Positions 34,701 to 47,328 of a DNA stretch of 64,000 nucleotides are shown one piece after another; within the stretch, counting starts at the first letter, position 1, and the number at the start of each line of letters is the position of its first letter. Position numbers and translations under genes: made by a program. The DNA is from Ophiostoma sp. CBS 140.51 (Eukaryota; Ascomycota; Sordariomycetes; Ophiostomatales; Ophiostomataceae): the NCBI GenBank assembly GCA_029298735.1, contig JANSLP010000032.1, forward strand, positions 141,643-205,642. The letters run 5' to 3'. A model generated the notes under the pieces. It was not told the origin of the DNA and ran no database searches. It saw only the letters and a program-made list of their open reading frames with translations.

Positions 34701-37523
34701 TGTTGCTGACCACCCTGCTGCTGTTGCTGTTGCTGCTGCTGCGTCCGCTTCTCCACAAGCTGTCTGAATTGCATCATCTGGAAGTTTGACAGTTGCGCCT
34801 TGACTGGGTCTGGCAGGTTGTTCTGTGCAATCCAAATCTTCAGATCACGCCATTTCTTGACCTCGGGCGGTAGGCTGAACTGGCTAGACACTTGCGTCGG
34901 CAGATCCATGCTATCCATAATAGCTTGGTGCTGAGGGCGCATCTGTCTTTGACCCTGGCCTGGCTGGCCCATGTTCTGTGGCGGCATACCCGTCACTTGT
35001 TGAGGGGGGATGCCAAATTGGTTTGCCGGCGCGCCAGGTTGTTGCTGCTGCTGCTGCTGCACCTGCTGCTGTTGTTGCTGCTGTTGCTGCTGCTGCTGTT
35101 GCTGCTGTTGTTGCTGCTGCTGTTGCTGTTGTTGCTGCGGATTAACCTGACCGGGGGCCATTTGGCCTTGACGGCTTTGCTGCTGCTGCATTTGGCCTGC
35201 GGCTGCGGGGTTGTTCTTGGCCATGTTCATCCTCTGCTGTTGCTGTGCCGCCCATCTAGCCATGAATTCGTTAAGCTTCTCTGGAGGGAGGCTCGAAAAT
35301 TTCTCCCTCTGTTCAGCCGACATCGAATTGATCATGTTCTGGAAGTTGGGGTTTAAGTTCGCAGGGATCTGGTTAAACCGGGGGTTAAGCTGTCCCGTAA
35401 AGGGTGGGCCGCCCTGAACCATTTGCTGCTGTTGCTGCTGCTGTTGCAAGGTAGCGGCATCACCTTGCGTAGTAGCCTGGCGAGCCATGGGCGTGCCCAT
35501 ATTGCCCATTGCTGGACTTTGGCCCATAACACCCCCAGGCTGGCCTTGTAGTTGCTTGTTGCCCTGCTGTTGCTGTGCCCGTTGTTGCTGGTTCTGCATA
35601 TTGGCAGCGCCAGAAGGATCAAGGCCCATCTGCTGCATGTTGAAGCCTTGCTGCATTTGGGGACCGCCACGCTGCGGTTGGCTGGCACCTTGCTGTGTGT
35701 TTGGACGCCCTTGGTTACCAGCCATACCGCTAGTATTGTTCGGCCCACCTTGAGCACCAGCCATTGGTGGCTGGGGCGTGGCATTGCGGCCAGCCTGTGT
35801 GCTTGCGGGGACAACAACCTGACCAGCCTCCTGGGCGAGGAGTGCAGCCTTGTGCTCGTTCATGATGCTTTCCATGTTAGCACCAAAAGGATATTGCCCA
35901 TTGACTTGTGCACCCGGGCCAGCGGCACCAGCTACCAGGCCACCGCCTTGAGCAGGGCCACTGACACCCATCAAGTTGCCGTTCATGACCCCTGCAGCCA
36001 TGGCGTTTTGCTGCTGCTGTTGCTGCTGAAGTGCTTGTTGTTGAAGCTGCTGCATCGGGGTCTGGCCGCCTGGCATATTAGCGTTGGGCACGCCTGGCTG
36101 GCCTCGTAAAGTGGTGGCCTTTTGTGTCAGGACACTAAGCGCCTGAAGCTGGAACATGTGCATCAGAACATCCTTTCCGCTCCTCTGAAGATTCTGAATG
36201 GTCTGAGGGCTGACGCGGTTCTGCATGCTGGCCAACAGATTTCTCTTGGTGTTGTCGTCCGCACTCATATAAAGGCGGTTCGCAAATTCGTTGACCTTTT
36301 GGCGGTCTTGTTCGGTCAGTTTCGAGAGATCCATTCCGGTTTGCCGTACTTGGTTCATGTTCTGCATGTTCTGTTGTTGCTGTTGCTGCTGCTGCTGCTG
36401 CTGATTTGGTGCCATTTGCATGCCAACTCCATTTTGGCCCATAAGACCACCCGCACCCATCTGTTGTGGTGTCTGTTGGGGAATCGGAGATGCTTGCATG
36501 GGGTGTTGCAAGTGTTGGAAGCTTTGAGGGTTTTGGCCAAAGGCCCGAAGCTGAGGGTTCATCAGAAGCTGCTGTTGTAATTGTTGCTGCTGCGCCGCCT
36601 GCTGCTGTGCTGCTTGCTGTTGGAAAAGCGCCTGTTGCTGTAGCTGCTGGTTGTTCATATCGTTCCGGATATTCTGTTCGTTGGACTGGCGCTTGGCAAA
36701 TTGCTCCTGGATTTTTGTCGTCATCTGCTTCTCATACATTGCCTTGTCACAATGTCAGTTGCCATGCTGTGGCTAGTAGGGAAGGGATGAAAGTGAAAGG
36801 GGCATTGAAACTAACTCTGTCTGGCATCTCCAGGTAGGCCTTCCGCTCGAAGTCGACGCCTGCTTGCAAAGCCTTTTGCCAATCGATACCCGGGTTTGCA
36901 AGGATGATGTTTGTGACCCTATCGAATAGTATTGAGGTTAGAGAAAGTTCGAGCAGAAAAGTAAGACGTAGTTGAGCTTGGTATTGGCCGCAGAAATGCG
37001 CGGAAGACGGGAAAACCAAGCAGGTGTCGATAAAGTGAGGGAGGAATGAAGAATGCCCATAGGCACGAAAAAAACTGGGATACGTGAGAGCGAAGAAAAT
37101 GAGTGGAGGCCCATGCTTTTCGTGAGGTCCTGGAAAGTAGCGGGGATCACCAGGTAGGTGCGGAGTACAGGGTGCCCGAACGAACGCAAAGAACTAGGCC
37201 GCGCAAAAACAAAAGTGTACGATAATCGGTACAAACAATGGTGAAACAGAGAAGGAAAGAAAATGAAAAAGAAGGAAAAGAAAGAAAAAAGATACCAGAA
37301 AAATCGGGTAGCAATCAAAAGAGACAACTCACAGATTCACAGTCTTGCCCATCCGCTCAGTTAGCTGTACACCGGATCGCCATCCGTTGACAACGGGTGT
37401 GTTCGCCACCAGCTGTTGGTAGACAATCGCCATAAGATGGTTGGGAATGCCATTCCTCCGCTGCTGAGCCTGCTGCTGGAGCGGCATCGCCATCTGCTGC
37501 TGCATGTTAAGATTGGCGGCCAT
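31725..37523 (-). CDS. MED15: Mediator tail subunit MED15 (Gal11-like), polyglutamine-rich
   Basis: Four exons: 37333-37523, 36816-36918, 33341-36742 and 31725-33272, 1747 residues. The introns start GTGAGT, GTTAGT and GTAAGT and end ATAG, CAAG and CACAG. The KIX domain at about residues 45-98 (GWRSGVQLTERMGKTVNLVT, then NIILANPGIDWQKALQAGVD) spans the first junction and marks this as MED15. Most of exon 3 is Gln-rich, with a nearly pure run of about 30 Gln encoded at 35040-35140 and QQA repeats at 34270-34380. The C-terminal part carries Ala/Gln/Pro-rich sequence and an acidic end with a FADVxxx-like hydrophobic/acidic character. MED15 lets activators contact RNA polymerase II Mediator. The ATG at 37523 is the first in frame. 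The exon 2/3 acceptor (GACAAG) is the least certain splice. Confidence 0.93.
34080..34385 (-). repeat. coding CAG/CAA and QQA tandem repeats in MED15
   Basis: Imperfect trinucleotide runs encode long Gln stretches (34080-34250). A 9-bp unit encoding QQA is repeated about a dozen times (34270-34385). Synonymous CAG/CAA mixing suggests older repeats kept for the protein rather than a pure slippage tract. Confidence 0.75.
35040..35140 (-). repeat. long glutamine-coding microsatellite in MED15
   Basis: About 100 bp of mixed CAG and CAA on the coding strand give close to 30 consecutive Gln, interrupted once by Val. Length variation between strains is likely. Confidence 0.8.
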
Positions 37524-40050
37524 GGCCGCAGAGTCTAAGGCGGTGGACAAGCACGCCTTGGTCTATGAGGGCGAAAGTCGGGATGTTGTAGGAGTAGGAA
37601 GGATGGCGGCAAAGGCGGTGCGATGCTGCCTGTCTCGAAAGGTTTGTTGTTTAGAGGTATCGCGAAGTACTATCGCTCGTCGTTTAAAAGAAGGCCGGAC
37701 ACACGAGAAAGTCGGCGGGGGAACAGTTCGCGTTATTGCTGCTATCTCGACATACGAGGCGGTGGAGTGGAAGATCGCCGGGCTGTTCGCAGTTCGCGTC
37801 GCTTGCAACAAAAGTCGCAGAAGCCGAAGAAGAAAGAGGCGGAGTGATGAGGAGAAAAAAGTGCGAACAACGTTCAGGCAAGCTGTGTGGAGGAAGTTGC
37901 GTCGGCCTCAAAGCTGCACAAGCCACGAAGAGACCATTCGCTGGCGACAAAGTGCTGAATCGATTGGGCGTGAGAAGAAGCGACCATGCTCTGGTCCAGT
38001 TCGAAGGATAGCGGTGAGAAAACAAGGCGAGAACAGTGCGATTCCTTGTGGCGGCAGGGCCTTCGTCAAGGCAACCGTTGATCGTTTGTATCGTCGAGCG
38101 GAAGTTGTCCGGGCGTACACGAGAAAAGGCAGGTCGAGTATTGTCAAACGGCGGAAAGCGAATTAGGCGGATGGGGTCGTAGTCGCGTAGATATTCGGTA
38201 AACAATAGAAATAGAAGTCCAGACAAGATAGAAAAAGAAACGAAATAGGGTATATTCGGAAGAGGACCAAGACTTTCGAGAAGCGGTGGGAAAAAGAAGC
38301 GCGGCGCAACGAACCCGGTCAGAGGGTCACGACAGAGAAGAGAGAGGAGAAAAGAGGAGGACGAAGGTTGGCGCCGGGCTGGAATTCGTACACACACGCT
38401 TGCAGCGGGAGTCGATCGCGGTCGTAGACGCGGTGGTCGGTGGTCGATGAGGCGAGAGAGGAGGAGGAGAAAAAAGACAGGGAGAGAGTCGGGGGACAGA
38501 AGAAAGAGTGACGAAGGAGAAGAGAAAGAAGATGCGGTCCCGACAAGGAAAGAGGGAAAAAGAGGTTAGAGGTTTGTGTGAGAAAGGGAAAGAGCGAGAG
38601 ACGAAGAGGAAGAGTGCAGGTCAGGGAGGGAAGAAAACCGGGGGTGGAGAGAAGGGAAAGGGAAAAAGGAAGGGGCAAGGGGCATGGGCAGCCTCCGTCA
38701 CAGCGCTGAGGGACGAGAAGGGGGGGTGTACGAAGTGCCAATTGGCGGGCCAAGTCTGCTGAGCCAGGAAAAAGGGTTTTTGGTGCGGGAAGCAACAGAG
38801 TGGAGGGAGAAGATGGGCGAGCAGCAGTGGAGGAAGGGGCGACAGAGGAAGAGAGCATCAGGGAAAGAGCGACGAGACCGCCAAAAGCTAGAGGACAGGT
38901 TCGACAGGGAAAGAGCGACCCAGGCGCCAGCCAGGGCCATTTTGGGTCCCGTCCAAGGCTTGTCCAGCGTAAAAATGAGGCCAAGCCGGTGCGCGTGGTC
39001 AGCGCCAGCGGACGGGTGATGGGGCGGCGGAGGATGCACGTGTGGCAGGGAGAGTGCATTAGCAGACATTGAGCAGTCTGAGAGTGAGAACCAGGCCGCC
39101 TGCTGCGGATTGGAGAGAGGCAGAGGGAAAAAAAAAGAGGGGGGTGGCAGTGGAGAGGGCCAGCTGTGACTAGTGTCCCCTAAAATGCGTGCTGGGCAAG
39201 GCCCGTCCAGCTCTGTGGTGCGCAACGGTCTTGAGGTCTAGAGCGTACTGGTGCTGGAGTTGGAAGATCACTGAGGGAAAGAGCAGCAACGGCGGGCGGA
39301 AAGAGCCAACGAGCTCCCGCTCATTCTGGGTCACAGCGGAGGGGGCCAAAACCTGAGACTTGCGACCTGAAGCTGGGCTCAGTGCACGGAGCAAGTATCC
39401 TCAAAGTACCTTTTTCTGGCGCACGGGGTACTTTTGATTCTGAGGGTGCGCACTACGCCAAATACACTTCACTCCCAACAACAGATTCGCGCTCATGGAG
39501 ATATTCGGTGGACAACATGGTCTGTATTTGAATGGTAGTTATCGAGCAGAGTGTATCTTACGACCTGTCCACTGTCATTCATCGTAAAGACTTGCGTACA
39601 CGTAATAGAAGAATTCGCTCGATATATGTAAATAAAATAATCCCTTTTGTGAGAGAGATAAGGAGACAGCCAGGCCAACAGGGATACTTTCTAATGTTAA
39701 CCTCGACGCCCATGCTTCAACGCCCAGAGACTAAATTTTGTGCCTTACTAGATCTTACTGATCAGGCATGATACGGGTGAGGGAGGCAGAGGGCAGTGTG
39801 TCCTATGTCTAGAAAAAGATACGGCAAAGATAGATACACCAAAAAGGGTCTCCGGCACTGGACTTAGGAGAACAAAGGGCGGCTCCTCGAACAATATTTT
39901 CTTGGGTAAGCGGTAGACGACTGAGATGTGAAAAGCTGCTTCTTTGATCCTCATCGTCTTTCCACCAGCACGCATGTGTGCTGTGCAGTCGTGCAGTTGA
40001 GCAGTTGTGTGAGAAAGACAGGGTCTGCCGCCGCGACTAGACCAGGACAA
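37524..40050. promoter_or_regulatory. MED15 upstream region with strong purine/pyrimidine strand bias
   Basis: From about 37800 to 38900 the + strand is very rich in A and G, so the MED15 coding strand is CT-rich like a long fungal 5' leader. The open frames here on either strand are low-complexity by-products of this bias. 39400-39900 is AT-richer and without features. Confidence 0.45.
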
Positions 40051-43000
40051 GATTTACTCGCTGGCGCCGATACTTTCGAGGTACCTCACCACTAGCTCGC
40101 CCGTCCGCTCCCAGACCAGGGACCCACACCACCCACACCAAAATACACAACACACGCACAGCACCGTCCCACACCAGACAGGATTGCCCACCCCTCCCCT
40201 GCTCTCTCTCTCTCTCTTCATCTGTTCGCCAGACGAATTCAGTCTCTCAATCTGCTCCTCACAGAAAGACGCAGGACAAAAGATGAAAAAGACGATGCAG
40301 AGACGCCTTCTCTCATTCTCTTCCTCCCCCATTGCGTGCCCCTGGCTCCCTGCCCGTTGACTGTTGTCCATTTTGCGTTACTGTGCAGGGACGAATGCGA
40401 CAGGGGTGCGGCTTCCAAGAGTACATCCACTACGCAGGGCGCAGAAGCAGAATGTCTGTCTGCATGTGTGCATGTTAGCAGAAAGGCGAGGAAACGAAAA
40501 TGACAGAAGATGGTCAGTCAGGAGATACCAGACGAGAATCCAGAAGCCTTACAACAGAATCGGTAGTACCAATGTCTCCTTTTTATTATTGGCCCGGATT
40601 CGCTGGGCAAGATAGAATGAGAGAAACTGGCTCGACTGGCTCGACTGGCTCTGACTTCCACAAAATCCTTAAGGTGTTTTCCGCCGCAAACTCGCACCTA
40701 GAAATGAACCGTTGGAGTAATCGCCAGCGCGAAGAGCAAATCGACGGCAGAACCGGGCAGACGCTACGGGTAGAACGACACTTCGAAGCTTCTGAGATCA
40801 CAAGGCAGGGGCGAATGTGGCAGTCTGGAAGCCATTTGCGTTACTTTCTCTCTGAGAATTAAAACAGACTGATGCTATGGGTGGGAAGCAATGAGCCAGT
40901 TTTCCTAAAATACTAGTATTACTGCGTCGGAGTCAAGTATCTGATGCTCTGCAACGTAGAATAATAAGGTGAGGTTGACTTTATAAGGTGGATACAAGCA
41001 CGAAAACCAGGTGAATACCAAAGGACGCGCCCGACATCGCGGGACGCCCCCAAGAAAAGAAAGTTTCGTTCTGATGAGAAGATCCGCCGGTGCCTCTTGT
41101 CTGTCATTTTGCTTTTTTGTGCTAGTCGTTTTCCTTTGGAAGCTGGTGAGTGGGTTCTGGACAGTGAACTTGGGACTTGAGACTGAGAGAGTGATGTGGT
41201 GTGGATCAAAAAATAATGATATGGGGGCTCCAATGTGGCCCCGTGCAAGATGCAGCGTCCAAATTGAGTGTGGTGGCTCCATCTGCCACGCCCGCCCCCT
41301 TCCTCCCCTCTTCCTCGTCCCCTCCCGTCACTGCACGCTGGTTGATTCACTTGGAATGCAAGGTAATTGGCGGCGTCGATGAAGGTCGGGCCAAGCTGAA
41401 ATACTTTTCGATGGTGAGGCGTCTGAAAACAGTACCCAAGTATGAAATCAATGTTTACTTTGTGGGATGACTGAGGAGAAGAATCAAATATTTAGAAACA
41501 AGTAAGGAGAAGACAGACGGAAGAAGTAAAGAATAAGAACCCCGAAAAGAATCACAAAGCACAGCCAAAACGTATGCATTTGCGGGAGCACAGACGGGAG
41601 GGATGGCTGCCAGGATTCACCCGGACAGGCGGTGGCCAGTACCAGAAAGCGTTGGAACGTCGCACGCAGAGACCAATCAGTGGTCAAGGGGTGTCTTTGA
41701 TGGGGAAAAGACTCGACAAAGACACGAGAGGGAAAGAAAGGACGGTGATGATGAGATGAGTGACGGAGAAGAAGAGAAGAAGAAGAAAGCAAAACACCGA
41801 ATGATCTGAAAACGAGCGCGGTCGGACGACTCGGACGATGCGAGCGTGAAAAACGGACTTTGGGCAACAGTCAGACAGAACACTTCACAGGAGGGATAGG
41901 CAACGACGGGTCATGATGTTAGCTGTAAAGTATTCGTTATTTCTGCCTGGGGGCCGTAAAAAAAGACATTGCTTCCGTCATCGTGACTGCAGCCACGTTC
42001 TCATTAGTTTCCAGAAATGTTGCTTTGATTCATACGCACAACTTGTATGTTTAGCTACGTAGATGTAAGAAATCGTGTGCATTATGGACTGTAAAGGGAA
42101 ACAAAGAAGTCTACGAAACGGGGCAAACAATGCTGCCAGGGCAGATGAAGTCGTCTGGGCACGCATACGCCGCATTTGTTTCCCGAATTTTACGCCGCCT
42201 TAGCCTCCGTTCCCCTTCTTTTCGGCTCCTGTTCAAGGAGGGTGGGCGAGAGATTAACTAGGCAAGGGGCAGGCCGCCGGGCACCTTGTGAACGAGCCTG
42301 AAGCTCAGCCTTGTGCTGAAGTTGCCCATTGTTTGGAAAGGCATCCATGCCTTGGATTGTTCATGGGAAACGCCCTACTGTGAACTCGTTGTTAGCAGCA
42401 TATCTTGCCTCGTACATGCCTTATTTTCGATGCAAACACCTGCGCCGCCTCATGTTTTTGTGCATATCTCAGTCAAACCGTTAGCACCTTTAGTCTGTTC
42501 AAGCGGACAGGAAAGGAGCACTCTTAAGGCAAAGTAGAAATATTCATATTCGTACGCTGCACACACAGACACAGAAGCAAACAAACAGAAGCAAGGAGCA
42601 GCGAAAAAGGTAGGAGCGACAGGAATACAAAACGCACTTGCCTCTTTCTGCAAAAGAAGTCGTTTTGAATATCTGACTGACTCGCACCTTTCCCCATTAT
42701 TCAAAATCAGAAGAAGGTTCGAAGTTCAGAAGGAAGGAGCGCCCTCACGTCTGTTCATGAGCTTGCGCAGTTCTGTGGTGAGGGGAGCAAAAGAGCAATG
42801 GGGCATGAGGCTAGACAGGGGTCACTCGCGCGTGTGGATCACGCTTGCCTCCAAACGGGTTTTCGTGGACTGCCTATCTCGTTTTGCGTGCTTCCTTCCT
42901 TTTTGCCTTTCCGTGCTGAATTTGCTGGGGGCTTTTGAATTTCGCTCGAGAAAAAGGAGCCTGCAGAGTATGATTGCGATGGCATGCGACATCCCTTGCC

Positions 43001-46000
43001 TACCTACACAGTTGACGCCAGATGGGCGATGCGCGCATCGGACAAGGGACTGGTGCTGCAGGCAGTCTTCTTGAAGAAACAGGAGACAGGAGACAGGAGA
43101 CAGAAGAAACAAACAACCAGACATGACGCCTCGAGACCACGAGCAGAAAAACAGACCGAAAGAACCAGGCCATGCGGGCATGAGAAATAAATGACCTGCC
43201 CACCCTCTCTGTTCTCTCTTATTGCGTCTTTTACTCTTCTTGCTTGTGGCCTGTTATGTCCATTCTGTGTGTCTCTCTAGCCGTCAACAGGTCCCATTCT
43301 GTCAACTGCCTACCCCCTTACGTGGCCTCGAGAATTCCAGAGGCAGGGCTCGTGTACCGACTGATATGAGTTTAAAATGGTCACCATACACGTTATTTCT
43401 ACAAGCCTTCGCTGTCCCCAAGGAAAGGATTCTTCACGACAGATAGGCGACAACGACCACTCGAAAAGATTACGAAGGGAGACGTGAACTCAAAAAAATG
43501 AGAGCCCGGCGCAAGACCCATGCACAATTGGCCAACTTCGGCCTGGCCAGGCGAAAAACCACAGCCCATCGCACTCTTTTCTTCACCCACACCCTCCTGC
43601 CCCCATCCCGTGCACTGGGTTTTTTTTCTCTCTCTTCTTTTCTGTGAGAACCGGACTGGGTGGGTAGACAGGGGCCAGGTAAGGCAGGCCAGGGGGTCCA
43701 CCTTGCAACACACCCCCTGGTCGATACAAACTGTTTTCGTGGCGGTACAAGGAGTTGCCCCTGTCGTGCTACGGCAGAAAATGTACTTGATACATTGGCA
43801 GAACTCCAACAGAAACGGGTGTTGTCTGTCCCAGAAACAACATCGATCCTGCCCATGCTCGACAGCGTATGATTCCGAAAGCCAAAAGCCGAGAGGTAAA
43901 AGTATCGTTGTCGACCACCATCTGGGCATTGCTGTCGTTGTTCATTGTTGTCATCGTCGTACAAAATAGCTTTGCCGAGGGACGCAGAGAGTCAATCGTT
44001 GGCAGCAGGGGCTTTCCTTTCTCAGAAACTTCTTTTCCGTGTGGACGCAAACCCAAATCCACGCGAAAGAACAAACGCACCAGGAAGAGAGACAATGTGC
44101 GTATAAAATTCGTAAATACCGGTGTTCTTGTGTCCGACAGACAAGCACACCGACAGACCTCCCAGCCGGCGACCGTCCCTCGTGGGAGCCATTATTCAGT
44201 TCTCTTTTTTCCTTTCCTAATCCTTCCTTATTTTGCTTATGTTCATGCCAGTTGAAGCTCCCCACCAACATACCACAGAAACAACTTCCTTTCTCTCTCC
44301 CCTCCCCTTCTTGTATATCTCACACAAGCTGTGACACTTCTCTTTCTGTCTTGCTCGTCCCCCGTTCTGGCCGTCTCTTGCCCACGCTTCCCGCCACCTG
44401 TCTTTCCTCCTCTGTTTCTCTCCTGCCCAATTTAGCCTGTCAGCGCAACGATGAGAGACAGGAAGACGGATCTTGTGTAATATAACAATAAAGCATCGTA
44501 CTATAGGTGCTCAACGGGATAATATAGTATTCATACATAAGAAAAGGAGAAAAAGGCAAAACCCAGTATCTCTCTCAGTTCAGTTACAAAGAAGCAGTCA
44601 ACGAAGGTATCTGCTATTTTCCCGTATCCTTATATTTCCTTTCTTCCTTTTCAGGCCCATCTAAACTTGAACAATAAAGGATCACACTGATGAATAAGTT
44701 TGTACTCTTGTGCCCCAAGCCTGTAAGTATCCTGTTGCAAAGTACGAAGCACTGTGGTCGGTCGTGCTGTCTCTTCTTCGTTATGGCCCCGCGTGACAGC
44801 CCCCATGTTCCTCCCCCTGTCTTGGTTTTTCCCGGCCCGGCTACAAACCGTCTCCCAGAGTGGGTTTCCCGTGGCGCGTCTCTGTTGAATAGCTGTTGCG
44901 TCTTTTTTGTGTTGTGATTTGCAGACTACTTGGATGTTTCTGAGGGAAGGCATGCTGGCCCAAAATACCTCGTCAAAGTCTCATTAAAGTGAAAGATTTT
45001 GTCGGAAGCGAGACGTTGATAAAGTTCGGATGGAAGAAGGCATCCGCCCATAGGGGAAGGAAGAGATTAATAAAAAAAGACGAGAGAAAGATTAGACGAA
45101 AGGGCGAGGAACTGAACATCCAGTCCAACGGTCCCAAGAGACGGGCAACCGTCACTTGTTTCCATGGTTGGCTTTATTCAACTATTGCAAGAGACAACTT
45201 CAACATTCAAACGATTTTCCAACAGCCTCGACTAACCTTCAGATTGATTGAACGCAGTAATTTAATTGATTATTGTCGTATTCCTCCTTTGTTCCGAAGA
45301 GCGAAGTCCGAAGAAGGAATGTTTTGTGTGCTTTGGATTTTTTTCTTCTCAACTCTCAACGTTGAGAATCTTCGACTCTCAAGTTTAACCAGCAAGTCGC
45401 ACAGGGGTAGTCGCCTGTCCCTTGTCGTGCCACCCTAGCCTTGATCCAATCGCTGCCCCATCTGACCCTTTTTGGCCTCTGAGGCGGTCCTTTTGAGCTG
45501 TATCCATGTCCCAGCTTGCCTCTGCGTGCATGATTGGCCCACGCCTCCTTCCTCTTCAGCTGGTTCTGGTGCTGCATTTTGCATGGGGAAGGCCTCCCAC
45601 CTTCAGCCCCGTCAGTTCTTCTCTTGGGATATTTATTTTCTTCCTCCAGATCCCGCCCTATGAAGTTTATTACGCCTTGTTGATCTTGTAGCCACAATTT
45701 GGCCTTAAGCTTGCAGCTATGTCGGTGAGTAATGAAGAGCTTGCAAGACGATAGGCCGGCGATCAGACACGGAGCGTTGTATCAAGAGCCCGCAAGGACA
45801 AGAAAGACGAGACGAATCGGTTCTTGGCAAAGACTCGAGGTGAGTGACGGGAAAATAGACCAGAAAAACGACAGGCATGCTTCCAGTCTCTACGACGAAC
45901 AGACGATTGTCGACACACCCTCATCCCACCATCGCCATTGCATCTTGCAGTTCCGGGCGATCTCGTGCGTAATTCGAGTGCAGGGATGAGGCATACCGAG

Positions 46001-47328
46001 AAAAGAGATTTCGTGGGTGATAAAGAGGAATAGAGGATGGAAAGAATACAGCTTCAGAAGGTAGACAGAATAGTACTTCTTGGCCTTTGTTTTGCGGGAG
46101 TTTTCATATTTATATTAAAGAACTGATGAGAAAAAGAAGAAAAAGTGTCAGCACAACAACCGTGCAGGAAAAACGTGCGGAAAACGTGCGCCGGCCTCAA
46201 GATGGGTGCGTCCATGTACTTAAGAAATCCAATATTCAAAAGAGAAGTACCGCTCGCAAATCAATAGAGGTACATGGCCCAGAACATGGACATTACGGAT
46301 CCTTGGCAATGCATCTTTCAGAAAAAATGCTACACAGGAAATGGATGGTCGTCGACGCGTCGTTCTTTTTGGGAGTGTTTATTTCTGTATCCACGGAGTA
46401 ATACAATGTACGCACCCACGAAGTGCAACGGACGCAGGACAACTTCTGCAACACTGTGAGCTTCCCCCTCTCGTGCCAAGTGTCCCTGCCTGTGTCAAAT
46501 TCTGGACAGCCAATTTGGACAGCCTAGCATTCCCCACCGTATCGTAAGGGCCATTTCCACTGCAACATCTGCATCTGGACTTCTGCATGAGAAAGCGTCT
46601 GACAGGAGGGACGGAGGTGACTGAATAAACAAACCCCTTGCAAAACGACGTTTTTCGGGACAAGGGCCATCATCCAAAAATTGCAGTTCATTTTCGGCTC
46701 CTGCCTGCACGAACTTATGGCGAATTTTACATCTCACCCACCCGGACAATAGCATAGAGTGGGGGTGCCCACAGAAAAACAGGGGCTGGAGGGGTCTTTT
46801 TCGTTGTCTTTCCTTTTCGACAAGGGGTCAAAAGCGAGTACGACGTTAGCATTCACTGGGCCGCCAAGATCCGTAGTGTCGCAGCGAAATGGAAATAATA
46901 CATGGTTGTTTTGTTCTCCCTCAAGGTTCAAAGGTACTTGGATGTATTTCGTACTTTGGCCTGTACTTTGCTCACATACGGACTTTGCAATATCAGGGTG
47001 AGAAGAATTGAATTCTGCATACGACCCGTCAGAAAATGAAACTAGACGAGGAGGACATCTAGACCTTACGAGGCATCTTTGCCGACTTAAACGACGCATT
47101 CGAGGTCTCACGTAACATTTCCTGGTAGGCAAGATCTTGACCCCTGAAATTGGTCATCCAGCCTCTGCTGTTGCCCCTTTTTATTTATCTAACAAATAAC
47201 AAGCCCGGACGTCTGCTTGATTTCTCCCTGAAGTTACCGAAGCCGTCCTCCACACTATCCTCGCCACTGTGAACCCAGGCCAAGAAAAAGAAAAGAAAGA
47301 AACACATCGCCAGTCACGAAAATCCAGC
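40051..47328. other. gene-poor stretch, 7.3 kb
   Basis: I found no ORF with a recognisable domain and no tRNA or 5S rRNA. CT-rich segments on the + strand at 40130-40340 and 44220-44450 resemble transcript leaders. Each is followed by or contains only a very short ORF: 40283-40360 (25 codons, basic then hydrophobic) and 44451-44480 (9 codons). Unannotated noncoding transcripts or far-upstream regulatory DNA would fit. 46700-47328 is the upstream region of the FAD monooxygenase. Confidence 0.45.

Noticed and set aside
37524..37550. Extended MED15 start at 37550
   Set aside because: The codon is TTG; the ATG at 37523 is the first proper start.
38319..39059. 246-codon - strand ORF upstream of MED15
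   Set aside because: Ser/Leu/Pro-rich by-product of the CT-rich strand; no ATG context or family.
42181..42260. Possible tRNA or structured RNA
   Set aside because: No A box/B box pair and no cloverleaf could be drawn.
46734..47132. 132-codon - strand ORF upstream of the FAD monooxygenase
   Set aside because: No domain, no leader features and Arg/Cys-rich chance composition.
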